NCBI GenBank assembly: GCA_958510825.1
Contig: OY294050.1
Coordinates: forward strand, 5,991,340-6,055,339
DNA from: Brachypterus glaber
Lineage: Eukaryota; Arthropoda; Insecta; Coleoptera; Kateretidae
Direction of reading: 5' to 3'
Length of the DNA: 64,000 nucleotides
Each line of letters starts with the position of its first letter. Positions within the stretch are counted from its first letter, which is position 1. Below the pieces are notes generated by a model. The model saw nothing but the letters and a program-made list of their open reading frames with translations. It had not been told where the DNA came from and ran no database searches. Both the position numbers and the translations under genes were made by a program. Of this stretch, positions 22,742 to 34,544 are shown one piece after another.

Positions 22742-23385
22742 CAGGGTGATCAGTATCTGCCATGCCAAAATTTAAGAGGCGATTCAAAAATATGAAAAAA
22801 AGTTTCTTTAAAGGTTGGTCCGGAAATGAGCCCTAAGGGAGCTACGGACCTTCGAAGATGACATATTGAATGGGGAACAAAAAAAACATCAATAAAATTT
22901 TAATGCTGCAGGGCGATTCTTCGTTTAAAACTGAGCAAAAAAGTATGCTTCACCAAAACACTTAAATTTAATATTAAAGGAGTAATAGCCTTTTAAAAAG
23001 TAACGTTTTTGGTTGCACAAAATGTTACTTACTTACTTACTTACTTACTTGAGGAATTTTTTACAAAAAAGCCAAAAAAAGTACACATAAAAATGTTTGG
23101 GGAAAAAATTTGTTAAGCCTAATAGGGACGCCTGGATAAATTCGAAAAAGTAAATTGACATAAACTTATTGCCCTTATTAATACTAGTATACATGCAAAA
23201 GCTCGTCGCTCTAGCTTAAAGGGTGCCAGAGTTAATAATTAAAAACCTTATTTTCATTACAATTTTAAAGGGATGTAGCTCGCTTAGGGCTCATTTGCGG
23301 ACCAACCTTTATATGAACTTTTTTTGATAGTTTTGGATGCAAAATCACCTCTTAAATTTTGGCTTGCCAGTTATTGATCACCCTG
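22742..23385. mobile_element. 644-bp Tc1/mariner-type MITE
   Basis: The ends are CAGGGTGATCAGTATCTGCC and its reverse complement GGCTTGCCAGTTATTGATCA-CCCTG, each flanked by TA. Subterminal similarity continues about 110 bp (AAATTTAAGAGGCGATT; GGTTGGTCCG-AAATGAGCCC). It holds a (TTAC)6 microsatellite at 23026-23050. GCAGCTATACCTGCTAT lies on both flanks (22661 and 23391). Shares internal order with 37057-37675. Confidence 0.85.
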
Positions 23386-23689
23386 TATTTGCAGCTATAC
23401 CTGCTATCTATCAATAATTAGGAATTTTTATATTTGTACCAAATAACATTTATACATTACTATGTTTACTGTAATAATAAAATTATTGGATGAACATATT
23501 GTTTTTATTACATCTGATATGTATTTAAAAAGAAATGAATGTAGAATTAAATTAAAATTTTAATTGAAATATTTTTAGTAGTTTTATTGTACTGTACAGC
23601 AAAGAATTTGTAACGCTCTATGTTAAAAAAACATTATAGAAATTAACCTAGTTTTTAAATATTATGCACGGAGTACGCGACCTATTTTT

Positions 23690-23885
23690 CAGTGCCCACG
23701 AAGTGCACTGAAAATGGTTTGCCTCGAGGGGCGTATACTATTTTTTCTGCGGCCTAACACCTATTTGACGTTTACTCATTCTCAGCAGATATGTAAAATC
23801 AGCTGATTTTCACTTCCCGACCGCTGTCATGGCAACGGGTAGAAAATGAGCATTACATGCTCACTAGGTCGTAGGAAAAATAAGA
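23690..23885. repeat. Dispersed repeat sharing the interior of the hAT element
   Basis: GACGTTTACT, ATGTAAAATCA-CTGATT-TCACTT, GGCAACG-GTAGAAAAT and CACTAGGTCGTAGGAAAA recur in the same order at about 5573-5693. The left part also has TTTTCAGTGC and GTGCACTGAAAA, a short inverted pair also seen near 53550. Confidence 0.65.
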
Positions 23886-23889
23886 AATT

Positions 23890-24800
23890 TCATTTTAAAT
23901 ATCATATTTCATTTATCAAACATGATAAGTTGTTCTCTAAAAAATACCTACTAATAAATAATTTGAAAAGCATAGTTTAAAAATTATAAATAGCTTTATG
24001 ACATCAATAAACCTTTTCAGCTACAAAATTAGAGCATGTCTAAAGTTAATTTAAAGCACTAGATAGGTATGTTTGATAGGGTAGGTGGGTAGCTTACTTG
24101 GTTCTGCAGGAACCAAGTGCACTGATAGAAATGTAGTTGTAATATAGGCGCCAACCATTGTACCGTAATTAATACGTTCACTGCCAACGGCTAGTTTTGA
24201 CAGCGGAGCAATGGGTATGGGCAAGGGAAAAATAGAAAGAATTGATTAATGTTGTTAGGGGCGCCAGTTACTTTAGCTTTTACTCCTTTAGGTAAGTAAC
24301 AACCTAGTGTAAATACTTAAGCTTTTCAGTTTGAGAAAATATAACCCCTAAATAAAATAAGATAATTCATTTGAGAAATTTATTATAAATAAACTTAATG
24401 AAAGCACATCAAGTAATGTATTAATATATATAAAAAAAATATGTGTAATTATATTAAGATATAATTAAAGAAATCTTAATAAAAATTACTAAATTCAGAA
24501 ATCATTCGACTTAAATGTATAAAGAAAACATGAAGTTCAGCAAGCACCAAGAAATGTATGTAAACAACAATCATTTCTTGCAGTGTATAAAAGTCATGCT
24601 TAAATTAGAAATCATTTAATCAAAAGTATGATATTTAATAATTAATAAATGAGATTAAATGTTTTAAAAAAAATAAGTACCTAAAAATGAACAAAAGCCA
24701 GAAGGGCATATAGTATTAATCAATACTATATCAGATCTGATAAAGTTTACAGTTATAAGAATATTGAAATAAAAGAATTTAAAAATATGAAATATTGCTT
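23890..24800. other. Unannotated stretch
   Basis: No gene supported. GGTTCTGCAGGAACC at 24100-24114 is a short perfect palindrome. Two GGCGCCA-containing phrases (24150, 24262) frame about 120 bp, but no terminal repeats could be confirmed. Confidence 0.35.
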
Positions 24801-26110
24801 TCAAAAGTTTTCAGAATGAGTACTTAGCTGGTTTCTGCAAAATCCATGAGGTATGAATTCCATCGTCTCCATCTGTGCAAGTCTCCCCTATGCTGATGAA
24901 TTCATTTCTCAAATGAAAGAAAAAAATATAGGCTGTCCCATCTACTTTGGAAAAATCATCTTCCAGGATAAAATGTACGATTGAAAATGTTGTCCGGGAT
25001 AAAATATACTTTTGAAAATTATGTCCAATGTAAAATTGTCTGCTAGACGGTTACATAGAATTTATCTATGCCGAAAATTACAGAACCATGTTCCAACAGA
25101 ACATCACTCCATGCGGAGAACTTGTATATCAAATATACCAAAATAAACTTCAACTTAAATTAATGTAATTCCATATTAATGGTATAGAAATGGTGAGTAA
25201 TTAATGGTAATTAATTAATGGTGCTAAAACAATAATTATATCTCAGAAATATTCTAAGAAACAGAAAAACGTAACTTACATGTCATACTAAGTCTTCGAT
25301 GTCCATCGAAACGTTATAAATGCGTAATTGTAGAAAATAACCGTTACAATATCTTCCGCATTGTTTAAATATTCATTTTCACTAACTTTAAATAAAAATA
25401 CATGAAGGATTACTTCGATGATTACAGAAAATAAACACTCGTCAAAATGACACCACCATTGTATTCGAGTTGCTTCAAGAAGGAGGAAAATCGACCTTAT
25501 CAACCGGTATGAACCCTTCAGGTAAATAAAATCCTATTTCTGAACTATTAGCGACATCTATGCAAGTCATTATCAACTACAGTTTTACCGTATAGGATTC
25601 CTAATAAAGGTAACGAAAACTACATCAAAGATAATAACAAAAAGACTATTTCCTAATAAATCCGTATTAGTGATATCTAACCTCAAAATATTACTCTAAG
25701 AAACAAATATAAACAATACTTATTGTTTATCAGCAAAACTAATAAAAATACGAACAGAATACTAAGTGCCCTGTGAACTAAGTATAAACAAAATACTGAA
25801 TCTAAGTGAGCAGTTCCAGCAAACTATTTTCAACAAATTCTGGATTATCCCGAAGGAATAATCATACGAAACTTTCCAGGAGAAACAAGCTACAGATGAA
25901 AGCCAGTGAAATCCAACCCTCAATAGACTCTGAAACATATAAAAACCAGGTAAGTCCATAGACAAATGCACTATAGAGAAATAAGTCATATGATTCTTTA
26001 TTATTAAAAATCATATTCTAATTATGTTTTCTTTATGTTATTTTCAGGTAGAACTATGGAATAGAGACTCATATGGTTAGAATTCAGTTCCTGCTACAAA
26101 ATAGTCCCAG
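24800..26110 (+). other. Quiet region with a candidate spliced transcript
   Basis: Few repeats. At 25946-25955 CCAG|GTAAGT is a near-consensus 5' splice site. At 26029-26047 a TTTCTTTATG-TTATTTTCAG tract is a strong 3' site, giving a 98-bp candidate intron (25950-26047) with a CTAAT branch-like word near 26017. Joining the exons keeps a reading frame open for about 58 codons but without a good upstream start; the internal ATG at 25889 would give only 28 residues. A short noncoding or tiny-peptide transcript is possible; chance is not excluded. A 32-bp imperfect tandem (GGATAAAATGTAC, GGGATAAAATATAC) lies at 24960-25045. Confidence 0.3.
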
Positions 26111-26720
26111 ATACAAAATAGTTCTGTACGTACGTAACTATTTATATACAAAATAAACATAAATTATAACGTAAGTAAACGAATAGTTTAATTAACCCTT
26201 GCTATATTACAAAGTGACGATTTATATCGTTACACCATATTTTGTAACATGTATAATTTTTTTATTTTTTTTTTTCGTTTTTCGCAAAAATGAGATAAAA
26301 ACATAGAAAATAATGGAATGAGTAACATTACATATCTTCACGGCTTGTTTTAAATATTAAAAACCCTGGTTGAATTAAAAGTAAAAACATTCTTAGGGCC
26401 CTTTCGAATAAAAAAAACTCTAAAAAGTTTTTCTTGTCCATGATGAAAAAAAAAATTAAAATATGTAGGTGTGAGTGAGTTAGACCCGGTTCCGATTAGT
26501 AACAATGCAGTTTTTGGGATTTGTAAGGCTTTTTTTATCCGAAAATTATCGGTTATTAAGATATCGATTATTACCATTGTTTAGTTGAAGAGTTTCTTGA
26601 GTGCCCTTTTTTTGTTTGGAATATAATACATTTAACTTCAAAAAAAAGTAAATTTTAAGTAATTTCAATCATAAAAAACTAAGTCTTAAACCAAAAAATA
26701 AAAAAGGAGCCTTAAATGTA
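26110..26720. other. Unannotated AT-rich stretch
   Basis: No supported gene. The minus-strand open stretch at 26350-26577 lacks any recognisable domain. Confidence 0.4.
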
Positions 26721-26979
26721 TAGTGCGGTCCAAAAGTCACCCCCCTTTTAACTTTTGAACGAGTTGAGATATCGACTTAGAAATTATGTATTAACGACCC
26801 CCCTTTCTATTTAAAAAAATGTGCCCCCATGCCCCCCTGCCCACATTTTAAGAGCTGAAAGTATTAAATATATGCTAAAAGATTGTTTAAGTAGTCTTAT
26901 TTAAAAGTTCCAAATTTGAAGTCGATATCTCAACTGGTTCAAAAGTTAAGAGGGGGGGAGTGACTTTTGGACCGCTCTG
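26721..26979. mobile_element. 259-bp TA-flanked MITE
   Basis: TAGTGCGGTCCAAAAGTCAC on the left mirrors GTGACTTTTGGACCGCTCTG on the right. Matching continues through TTAACTTTTGAAC and GTTGAGATATCGACTT, so each arm is about 68 bp. TA dinucleotides at 26719-26720 and 26980-26981 mark the insertion. Confidence 0.85.
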
Positions 26980-26999
26980 TATACTTGATACATAAGAAA

Positions 27000-27595
27000 C
27001 CAAACTAAACTGAAAAATATACAAAATTGCATAAAATATTTAAGATAAATATTACCTACGTAATTCCCTTACTGAAAATAAATAGCACAGCAGAATTTTT
27101 TCGGTTAAATTAAGGTTAAATTAACTTACCTGAAAACGACTTTTAAGTCCAAACCAAGATACAAAATATTAGGTAAATTTTCTGCACCTATTTTTCTGCA
27201 TCTACAATTTTAATAACTTTTCATTTCTTTTTATTTAAAATTTTAAACCACTTTGGGGGCAAAAGTGTTATTTAAAATTCTATTAATACACAATTTACGT
27301 CCAAAGTTAGTTTTATCACGTGACGTTAGCCACCGTTTTATGCAATATAACTGCTCCAAAGCAACCGAACCTACTACCGTATAGAAAAGTTCACTGTCTT
27401 AATTTTATTTTTTAACTTGTTTATTTGTTTAAATAATTTTTTTTATGTGAGTGTTTACTGTTAGTGACAATGACTAATCCTTGGCTTTAATTCTCTGTTC
27501 GAAAACGACGAAATTTTAGTCAGATCCAAAGCCCTATTCCATAAAAATCAAAAAGTTAAATTATACAAATCGGGAAAAAACTTTCAACATAAATC
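27000..27595. other. Unannotated AT-rich stretch
   Basis: Nothing gene-like; directly precedes the dispersed repeat at 27600. Confidence 0.35.
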
Positions 27596-27599
27596 GTTT

Positions 27600-28010
27600 T
27601 AATTTTGATGGGATAACAACAATCTCAATAAACAAAACCCATCAAATTTTAATTGTCAAAGTCTAATCTAAGAAAACAAACGAAAGAGACTTTTTGAATT
27701 GATTTATTAAGGTTGACGCATACAAATTCGGGAATTTTAGCTAACTGCAGCTAAATTATTGATTTTTTTGTAAAGTACTGGTGTTTTTTTTAACAGTTAC
27801 TTAATTTTAATCAATCTAATAATTAACAATGATAATTTTATTTATCTTCATTTACTGAAAATAATATTTATTTCCAGTAATTTTAATTTTTTTGGGGAAA
27901 AATAGTGTACAAAACTTGTGGGAAAGTATCTTTTTTACATTGGCGAAGTGTCATGCATTTTTTTCTGCAAGGCAGGTTTTAGTAAGCTAGCACCACTCTT
28001 TTTGACAAAC
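27600..28010 (+). repeat. Dispersed repeat, copy 2 (partner 670-1030)
   Basis: Same ordered blocks as the first copy (AAGAAAACAAACGAAAGAG, AAGGTTGACGCATAC, AATTCGGGAATTTTAG). This copy is not followed by recombinase-like coding sequence. Confidence 0.6.
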
Positions 28011-28100
28011 TTTCAATAAATATTTTTAGTTACTTTTGTATCAGAAGTGTTTATGCGAAATAAAGATTATTATTATTATTATTATTATTATTATCATTCG
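28011..28100 (+). mobile_element. Short LINE/SINE 3' end with (ATT)n tail
   Basis: GTATCAGAAGTGTTTATGCG leads to AAATAAAG and an uninterrupted ATT run at 28066-28094. A poly(A)-signal-like word before a simple-repeat tail suggests a heavily 5'-truncated retroposon. Confidence 0.45.
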
Positions 28101-28146
28101 CCTATGCGAAACAGACCACTTTCGTTACACGTTGTGTAACATGCTA

Positions 28147-28852
28147 TTTTCTACGACTGCTTTAGAATGTAAGCAAATACACACATTTTTTAAACACAGA
28201 ATTAATCCATTCTAGCTCTAGATACGGTATGAATATTCCGTATCAAGTGTTAGAATGAGCACATGTAGTGCCATCTCTTGTTTATAAAATTAAAGAAAAC
28301 TGTAGCAAAATTAGCAAAAATATATATACTTTACCATGAAATATTGAATAATTTAAAGTTTTGCGTTAAAATTACATAAAGTTTATTAGTTTTTCTTAAT
28401 ATTTGACCAGTTTTTAATCAATTTAGTTGAAAAAATTAAAACTGCTCCATCTATGGTTAAATATTTAAACCTGATATCTGTCACAGCAATCTGACATAAC
28501 CTTCAATTTTTGCATTATAATTTGTAAATATGTGTTAAAATTAAATAAAAATCTTTTTTAAGTACTGATTTGATAAAATTATTAAATAACATTAATTGCT
28601 TTATTTAAAAATATGTGTTTTGTTGCATTTACAATGTCGAGTCACAAAAAACATTGTTTTTAACCTTGTCCGCAGTTTAAAGCCATACAGTGTTTCATAT
28701 TTGCAGTCGAAGAAAAAGTATAGTCTACAACACGTATGGAATAGTCATTCCACCCTCGCGGGACCGTCATACTCGCCTACCGGCTCATATGACAAACTTT
28801 CCGCTCGCGCGGAATATTGTCTATTCCATACTAGTTATAGAATATACTAATT
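28147..28852 (-). repeat. 700-bp dispersed repeat with terminal hairpin, copy 2 (inverted)
   Basis: Reverse complement of 13464-14168 along its full length with scattered changes. The terminal hairpin lies at about 28705-28852. The two short plus-strand frames here are by-products of that hairpin. Confidence 0.75.
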
Positions 28853-28859
28853 TTGAATG

Positions 28860-29345
28860 CATTAAAGTATAGAATTATGTATTTTCACGGTTCGTTTTTC
28901 ATATTAGGACTCCGTAAAAAACCGTAAGATTACAGAATTACGTAAAATCGTAGCGAGATTTAATCTGAAATGTGTCGGGGTCTATGTGTAATCCTCATAT
29001 TATCAACAAATTACCCAGTCAGCAGCATCGTCCTTAATTGCCAGATTGTTATCCTGGCCGAAGACCCAGTATCATTAGGCTATCTTTTTAGTCCAGGAAA
29101 CGAGTGCTTAAAATTACATTTAATGCACCGTTATATTATAATACTTTGAAATGTGATGCTATACGAAAATCTTAAAGATAAAATGGTCAGATAGAGTTAC
29201 AACTATTGCAGAGCGTATTGAAGACATTTGGGGAAAAACGTATATTATAGAAAAGAAATCAAATGGTTGTCACATTCTAAGACATGGAGTCTTATAGTCG
29301 GAGAGCTGGTGACCATTTTTATTTCATTATTTTCTCCTGGTTGTA
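28860..29345. other. Unannotated stretch
   Basis: No gene. GTATCATTAGG with TATCTTTT occurs at 29070 and again at 29667 in the same orientation, a short dispersed direct repeat. Confidence 0.35.
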
Positions 29346-29350
29346 TTTTA

Positions 29351-29512
29351 TATACCGGTTGAGTTTTATTTATGTCCACCTATAAAATTAAGATTAATAT
29401 TAATTCTATAAAAACTAATAATGTAAATTATATAAATTACCAAAGTTTCATTTTTATCGAATAAAGATTAATCTTAATTTTAGGGTGGACATAAATAATA
29501 CTTACGGTATAT
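29351..29512. mobile_element. 160-bp palindromic MITE
   Basis: TTTATTTATGTCCACC and AAAATTAAGATTAAT on the left face ATTAATCTTAATTTTAGGGT and GGACATAAATAATAC on the right, with TATACCG/CGGTATA at the ends. The arms are about 47 bp, leaving almost no interior. Confidence 0.75.
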
Positions 29513-29514
29513 CA

Positions 29515-30035
29515 AATGAAATGGTCTTAGAACTGACAACTTGATGATATGAAAATTACAATAGGGCTTTTGCGCATGTATACCAACTTAAAAACGACAA
29601 ATATGAATTGCTAACATGCTTCTACTGCTTTTATAGGCAAAAATAATTTTTAGCTTTCCTGGACCAGAGAACTCCGTATCATTAGGTGTTATCTTTTCCA
29701 CTCGATGGTGGATGTTTCGTTAAGCGGAAGCCATACCGGTGTACGCCAAGGGGAAAATTTGCTTAATATTTTGTGCAATTTGGGAAGATATATGTAGTTC
29801 TGGCTATAATATTCCACCTACTGCTAGTTTTACTGCAAGTTTCCAGGACAACAAGCCAGGATTACACTGGATTACAAAAATAATCATCTGGAATTTTTAT
29901 GAGATTATATTTTTTATGATCTTTAAATAATAATTTAAGACCTTGCTAACTTAAGACCTAGATAGATCTAGTGTCTCTACTTTTCATAAATAGTTTTGCT
30001 TTTAATTAAATATTTTGATGTGTTTGAACCTACAA
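29515..30035. other. Unannotated AT-rich stretch
   Basis: The 63-codon open stretch at 29739-29930 has no recognisable domain and is not called. Confidence 0.35.
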
Positions 30036-30039
30036 TGAA

Positions 30040-30840
30040 AGAAATTACATTGAAAAGGTGTAAAAAAATACACTCTATAAATGTGTAAATTTTACACCTT
30101 TATATAAATGTACATCAACATTGATGTGACACTACACACGTGAGGTGATTTTGACCTAGAGTGTGTATTTTTACATCCATACCTTCCGCAACAATACACT
30201 CGGAGCTCAAGAAAGTGTATTTTTATAAACATAACTTTAGCAACAATACACCCAAAGTGTAAAAATCATACTTATGATGTACAAGCCAGCCAATCGCGGG
30301 CGTTAAGCTAGTCACGTGACTCGAGAATCCCCGCTTCATCGAGTCTGGTGGCTGTCGACCATTATAATTGTTTACGTTTGTAAGAGCGTACTTATAATTT
30401 TGTGTGTGCTAGATTTTTCAAAGAAATAATTGGTAAGTGTTGATTAAAAGTAAATATTTAAAAGGTGTGATTAATACAATATCCTTAAAACATACATTTT
30501 ATAATATTTTACTTGTTTAGGCGGTAACGCTGGCCTGGACTTTTGTATATTTTCTGTTTCTATTTTATATTGGTACTTTTTGTAGCGCTGATTACGAATA
30601 TACGTTTTATTTTTCTGTTGTGTAGTTTTTCCATAAAACACTATTCATAAATAGAAAAATAACAAAATGGTTTTTCTATTTTTACGCGTTGGTGTAAACT
30701 TTACACACTGGATTTAAAAATATAATACACACCGCATTTATATTAACGCTTCGAGTGTAAATTCACATCAGCAGCAGCTGCAAGTAAATTACCCATGCAC
30801 GTGGATGTAAAAATTTATCTCAGTGTAAAACAAAATGAAA
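30040..30840. mobile_element. Element saturated with GTGTAAA/TTTACAC motifs
   Basis: At least ten words of the form GTGTAAAA, TTTTACACC, GTGTATTTTTA or GATGTAAAAA occur in both orientations at 30055-30265 and 30690-30830. Examples are AAAGGTGTAAA, TGTGTAAATTTTACACC, GTGTAAACTTTACACAC and CAGTGTAAAAC. The middle (30290-30440) is motif-free and GC-richer. True terminal repeats are less clear than in sister elements. Confidence 0.5.
30285..30440 (+). promoter_or_regulatory. Promoter-like patch with E-box and splice donor
   Basis: A GC-richer patch carries the palindrome GTCACGTGAC at 30311-30320 (canonical CACGTG E-box). About 115 bp later TTGGTAAGTG matches a 5' splice-site consensus. This could be a first exon inside the motif-array element. 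No coding sequence or downstream acceptor was identified, so it stays a weak call. Confidence 0.25.
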
Positions 30841-31264
30841 AAAATTGATTAAAAAAAATCTAACAGCGTGATTTTTTTTAATTTAGTCTAGAGTTTTTTT
30901 TTTCTAGCACTGTAACCAAGTTGGTAAGATACAAGTTTTACTGTTGACTTTTAAGCCCTGTTTATATCTGATGGACGTGAGACGAATAAGTTTTTAAGTT
31001 AACTTAATAATTTGTTGAACAGTGTATAACCAGGTACACAAATTCCCGGAGATATGTACTTAAAATAGTTCGGTTCTTTAACCGACTGATCATCAATATT
31101 TGTAGAGTGTCGTATATATTGGACAACGACATTTGTGGCGCAAAGTCTCTTTTGAAACCGGTTTGAAAAGCCGTGTTTGTCGAGGAAATATGCCATCTTA
31201 GGAATTCTAAAGTTTCCCTTGTCGGTGGTAGACCATAATTGAAATTCTTAAACTTCTTGACACA

Positions 31265-31435
31265 CACACACACACTGTTCAGTGAAGTAACCAGGGGTGG
31301 GAAAAGGGATTCTACCCCCTCCTACTTGCCCATGTTATATAAGCTAGAAGTAGTGTACTGTACACTACTGTCCCTCCCCTCCTCCTGCCCTCTCTCTCCA
31401 TCCACCTCCTCCAGTCTCCTACCATTTTTTTCACC
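31265..31435. repeat. Short palindrome and polypyrimidine tract
   Basis: AGTAGTGTACTGTACACTACT-like sequence at about 31349-31369 is a perfect 10-bp-arm palindrome. It is followed by a C/T-only-like tract to 31430 (CCTCCCCTCCTCC, CCTCTCTCTCC). A short (CA)n lies at 31261-31275. Confidence 0.6.
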
Positions 31436-31514
31436 AATTCATGACAGATGCAACTCCAGCATCAGTGAGCTTATATTAAACTCACTCCCCCACACTGAGA
31501 ATTCCTTATCGTAG

Positions 31515-31695
31515 TAAATACTAAAGGTTTTGCCTTTTTGGAACCTCAGGCAACATTTGTTTTACTGTAACAACTTGTATTTAATAACAAATGTTGCCAT
31601 AATAGAACGTAATCTTTTACTGTAACAACTTGTAATTAATAACAAATGTTGCCTGGGGTCCCAAATAGGCAAAAACCTTTAGTATTTAATACGGT
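31515..31695. repeat. Inverted repeat around AACAAATGTTGCC
   Basis: AAATACTAAAGGTTTTGCC and CTCAGGCAACATTTGTT on the left face AACAAATGTTGCCTGGG and GGCAAAAACCTTTAGTATTT on the right. An additional direct copy of TTTTACTGTAACAACTTGTA lies in the loop (31559 and 31616). Flanks ACTGAGAATT/AATTCTCAGT extend the symmetry. Confidence 0.75.
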
Positions 31696-31997
31696 CAAAT
31701 TCTCAGTGCATAATTCTCCAATCAAACTAATTCCTATTAAGACAAATATACCAACAGACAGACTAAATGTGATGATGTACACTACTGCAACAGTACTCAA
31801 GAGGAGTGTGTTTCCACGCCCGTGGAATGTTTTAGATTCAGTTTCCAAAAGAGATTTAATTTGGGCTGCTAAATCCAAATCCAATGGCAGAATTTCTCTA
31901 ACGAGTATGGTATTCAAAAATCTATAAGAAGTGATATAATATAATATTATCACAACCCTTAATGTGAAGTTTTGTGTCAAGCATAAGAATGGAGCAA

Positions 31998-32300
31998 GGA
32001 ACTAACAACTCTTCTCTCTAGAATACGCATACCGTTAATATAAAGTATCGCCAACATCTTGGTTTGTTTGTAAACAAATAGTAGGTATATTCAGGCCTGT
32101 GTAAATGCTATATATGTAATGCACCAAATAAATCTATCTATCTACCTGAAAAATAACAATTACCAGTAACTGTTATTGTTGTCTCTGTTAGAACAAAGCT
32201 GTGCGAGTAAGACAGACAAATGTATATGTTGGCTACGTTTTTGTCAGTTTTTACAAATGAAATGCCTATTCTAGAGAGAAGAGTTATTAGTTCGTTGGAG
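31998..32300. mobile_element. Short inverted-repeat element with TCTA tail inside
   Basis: GAACTAACAACTCTTCTCTC and TAGAATACGCAT at 31998-32030 mirror ATGCCTATTCTAGAGAGAAG and AGTTATTAGTTCG at 32262-32298. Inside, CCAAATAAATCTATCTATCTACC (32124-32146) looks like a LINE 3' tail, so a small retroposon may sit within the element. Confidence 0.55.
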
Positions 32301-32304
32301 TGGA

Positions 32305-33145
32305 GACATAATTTAAAATCTAGGAAAATGCCATTCCGCAAACGAGTTTTTAGACTTCTCTGGATATGCCAAGTTTCTCTACTAGTTATTTTGTCAAAAT
32401 ATTTGTTATTTACCATGACATATTTTTACAGCAAAAATAGACTTTTTTGTCATACCTGCATATATTTTAACTTTTTTAGTTCTCCAGTTAGGATTAAAGA
32501 TATTTTTTTCTTCATTCTATTATTACTAAAAATAATTTTAAATAAATGGAATCCATTTTCTGCCGACTTATAGTAGCATTTAATAAAAATTTTCTTTGAA
32601 AACGTGCGCACCTGTAATTTTCCAAAACATAGTTACCAACTAACAAATAATTTTTACCAAATTTTAATGTCTCCACTCTCATACCCTTATGTTTAGTATT
32701 CTTGTGACAAGGAATTTGCTTTAGACACTCTGGTTTGGTTACCCCTCATGAAATTTTTCTGCTACGCCATTGGTTTTCAGTCATTCTGGTACATATAACC
32801 CTACAAATGTCTTTTTTATTCCTTGTAGAATATATTTAAATAATAAAATACCTTCGATGTAAACATACTGTTAAATTTTTTGTTTAAAACGTTTAACACC
32901 GGGAAAAGACAATTTATGTTGCTTTTCACCACTAACAAGATGTTTTCTTTGACAATTATTTATTTTTTCTTGCTACCTATTTGTTAACAAAATACCTAAA
33001 GAATCTGGTACACAAATAGGGAGGTCAAATTGCCTCAAATTTTAATATTTTTGTAATTTCGGGGTAAAGATAAAATTATCAAAATTACATACAAATTAAA
33101 TGACAAGTTTCGGAGAAAGACGCTTTTAAAAATCTTCCTGGCTGG
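32305..33145. other. Unannotated stretch
   Basis: No gene supported. The plus-strand open stretch at 32220-32573 partly overlaps the terminal repeat above and shows no domain. Confidence 0.35.
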
Positions 33146-33146
33146 C

Positions 33147-33545
33147 ACAAGCAAATCAAAAACCGACTGATTGCTGGGAAAAGGAAGAACTGTACTCAGA
33201 GAACTTGTAGGGGTCCTCACGGGCAACTGCAAGCTAAGGAAGCCCCTGTCAACAATGCGGATTCTAGAGAGTCCGCTATGCCCAGAGTGCTGGGAGGATG
33301 AAACATCCTCTCATTACTTAGCCGAGTGTGTCAGATACGACAGGATCAGGTTGCAAGTCTTTGAAACTCAAATACTCAACCAAGAGGAACTAAGAGTTCT
33401 CCCCTGGGCCCTGACCCATATATAAAGGACGGCAGGTTCAAGGAGGACTCAAATTAGTAAATGGTTGGGATTGTCTGGGTGACAAAAAGGGCCATAAATA
33501 GCCTAGTTGTCCGGCTTTGGCCAACCCAAAAATTTACTTCTACTA
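33147..33545 (+). pseudogene. LINE ORF2 C-terminal fragment with CCHC-type motif
   Basis: The frame open to 33425 reads GVLTGNCKLRKPLSTM, then CPECWEDETSSHYLAEC, then RIRLQVF and a stop. LTGHxxLxxHLxxM followed by C-x2-C-x7-H-x4-C and an RxxxF segment is the C-terminal domain after RNase H in jockey/R1/I-type elements. A 3' UTR follows (TTGTCCGGCTTTGGCCAACC) and ends in ACTTCTACTACTACT, a TAC-repeat tail. The copy begins near 33147, so almost all of ORF2 is missing. Confidence 0.75.
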
Positions 33546-33749
33546 CTACTAACCATACCTACAAAGTTTCACAATGATATGTTTTTACTTTATAAAAAAG
33601 TGTTTAAAAAATAATAATTACTTATAATAATTATTATTTTTAAAATTTGAAAGACCCTTTAAATTGCACGAAATATTTTTTACAGTGTATATCACCGTTT
33701 ATTTCTTTGCTTAATCATTGGCAAATTTTTCTGCGAAAAAAATATCAGC

Positions 33750-33845
33750 AACATTATTATTATATTCATCAATATTATCATCATAATCATTATTATCATC
33801 ATCATCATAATTATCATCATCATTATTATAATTATTATCATCAAG
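33750..33845. repeat. (ATT/ATC)n imperfect microsatellite
   Basis: Alternating TTATTATTAT, ATCATCATC and ATAATTATC triplets. The reading frame here is an artefact (His/Tyr repeats). Confidence 0.85.
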
Positions 33846-33849
33846 TTAT

Positions 33850-34540
33850 CAGTCCAAGACTACATCCATAGCCAATTCTTTAATTAGGCTAAAAAAATAC
33901 ACACTACATCCTTTGTAGTTTGTGAGCAGCATTCTAGACTATATAAGGTTAATTTTTCAAGCTTGGTCATAAAAACATCAGCCTTTGGCCTATTTTAACA
34001 TTTACTTGCTTTAAGTAAAATATTAATTTATTCAAGGCATCAGAATTATTGTTTATGATTTTTGTAAATTATTTGTACTGTACCCTCCACCCCAAACACA
34101 CAAATACGAAAGTCAGAAGAAAACTTAGAAGAATAAATCTTTACCATAGCGACACCTTGTTGGCAGTTTTGCATTCACTATTTATAAATACACCTTTTAA
34201 TAAATTTTCGTGATAACAAATGGCCCCCTTTTCACCTTTCCAAAATTTAATATATAGTTTCAAAGAGTTTTTCTTTAGAAAATTTGCGACATTATTATTA
34301 AATTTCATGAAAGGTAATTTTGACCTAATTTATTTGATCTTTGATTTATTTTTAATTAGGCTATATATTTTAATTTTAAATCAATAAGTTAATAAATAAA
34401 TAACTTCGAAAGAAATACAAGAAAATTTATTTAAAAAAAGCTCCATTAAATTTTTAGGCTGCGTCTCATAAAAAATAAGTACTTTCGTAAACTGAAAATT
34501 GGGTTCTCGTACTCGATGCGTAATATACTATTCCGTAAAA
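33850..34540. other. Unannotated AT-rich stretch
   Basis: Nothing gene-like. The right edge (34478-34525) has AAAAAATAAGTACTTTCGTAAA and CTGAAAATT, related to 53520-53560. Confidence 0.4.
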
Positions 34541-34544
34541 AAAA

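Noticed and set aside
31646..31980. 93- and 114-codon frames on opposite strands
   Set aside because: Neither matches a domain I recognise; both start in a palindrome and are probably fortuitous, though a LINE tail nearby leaves some doubt.
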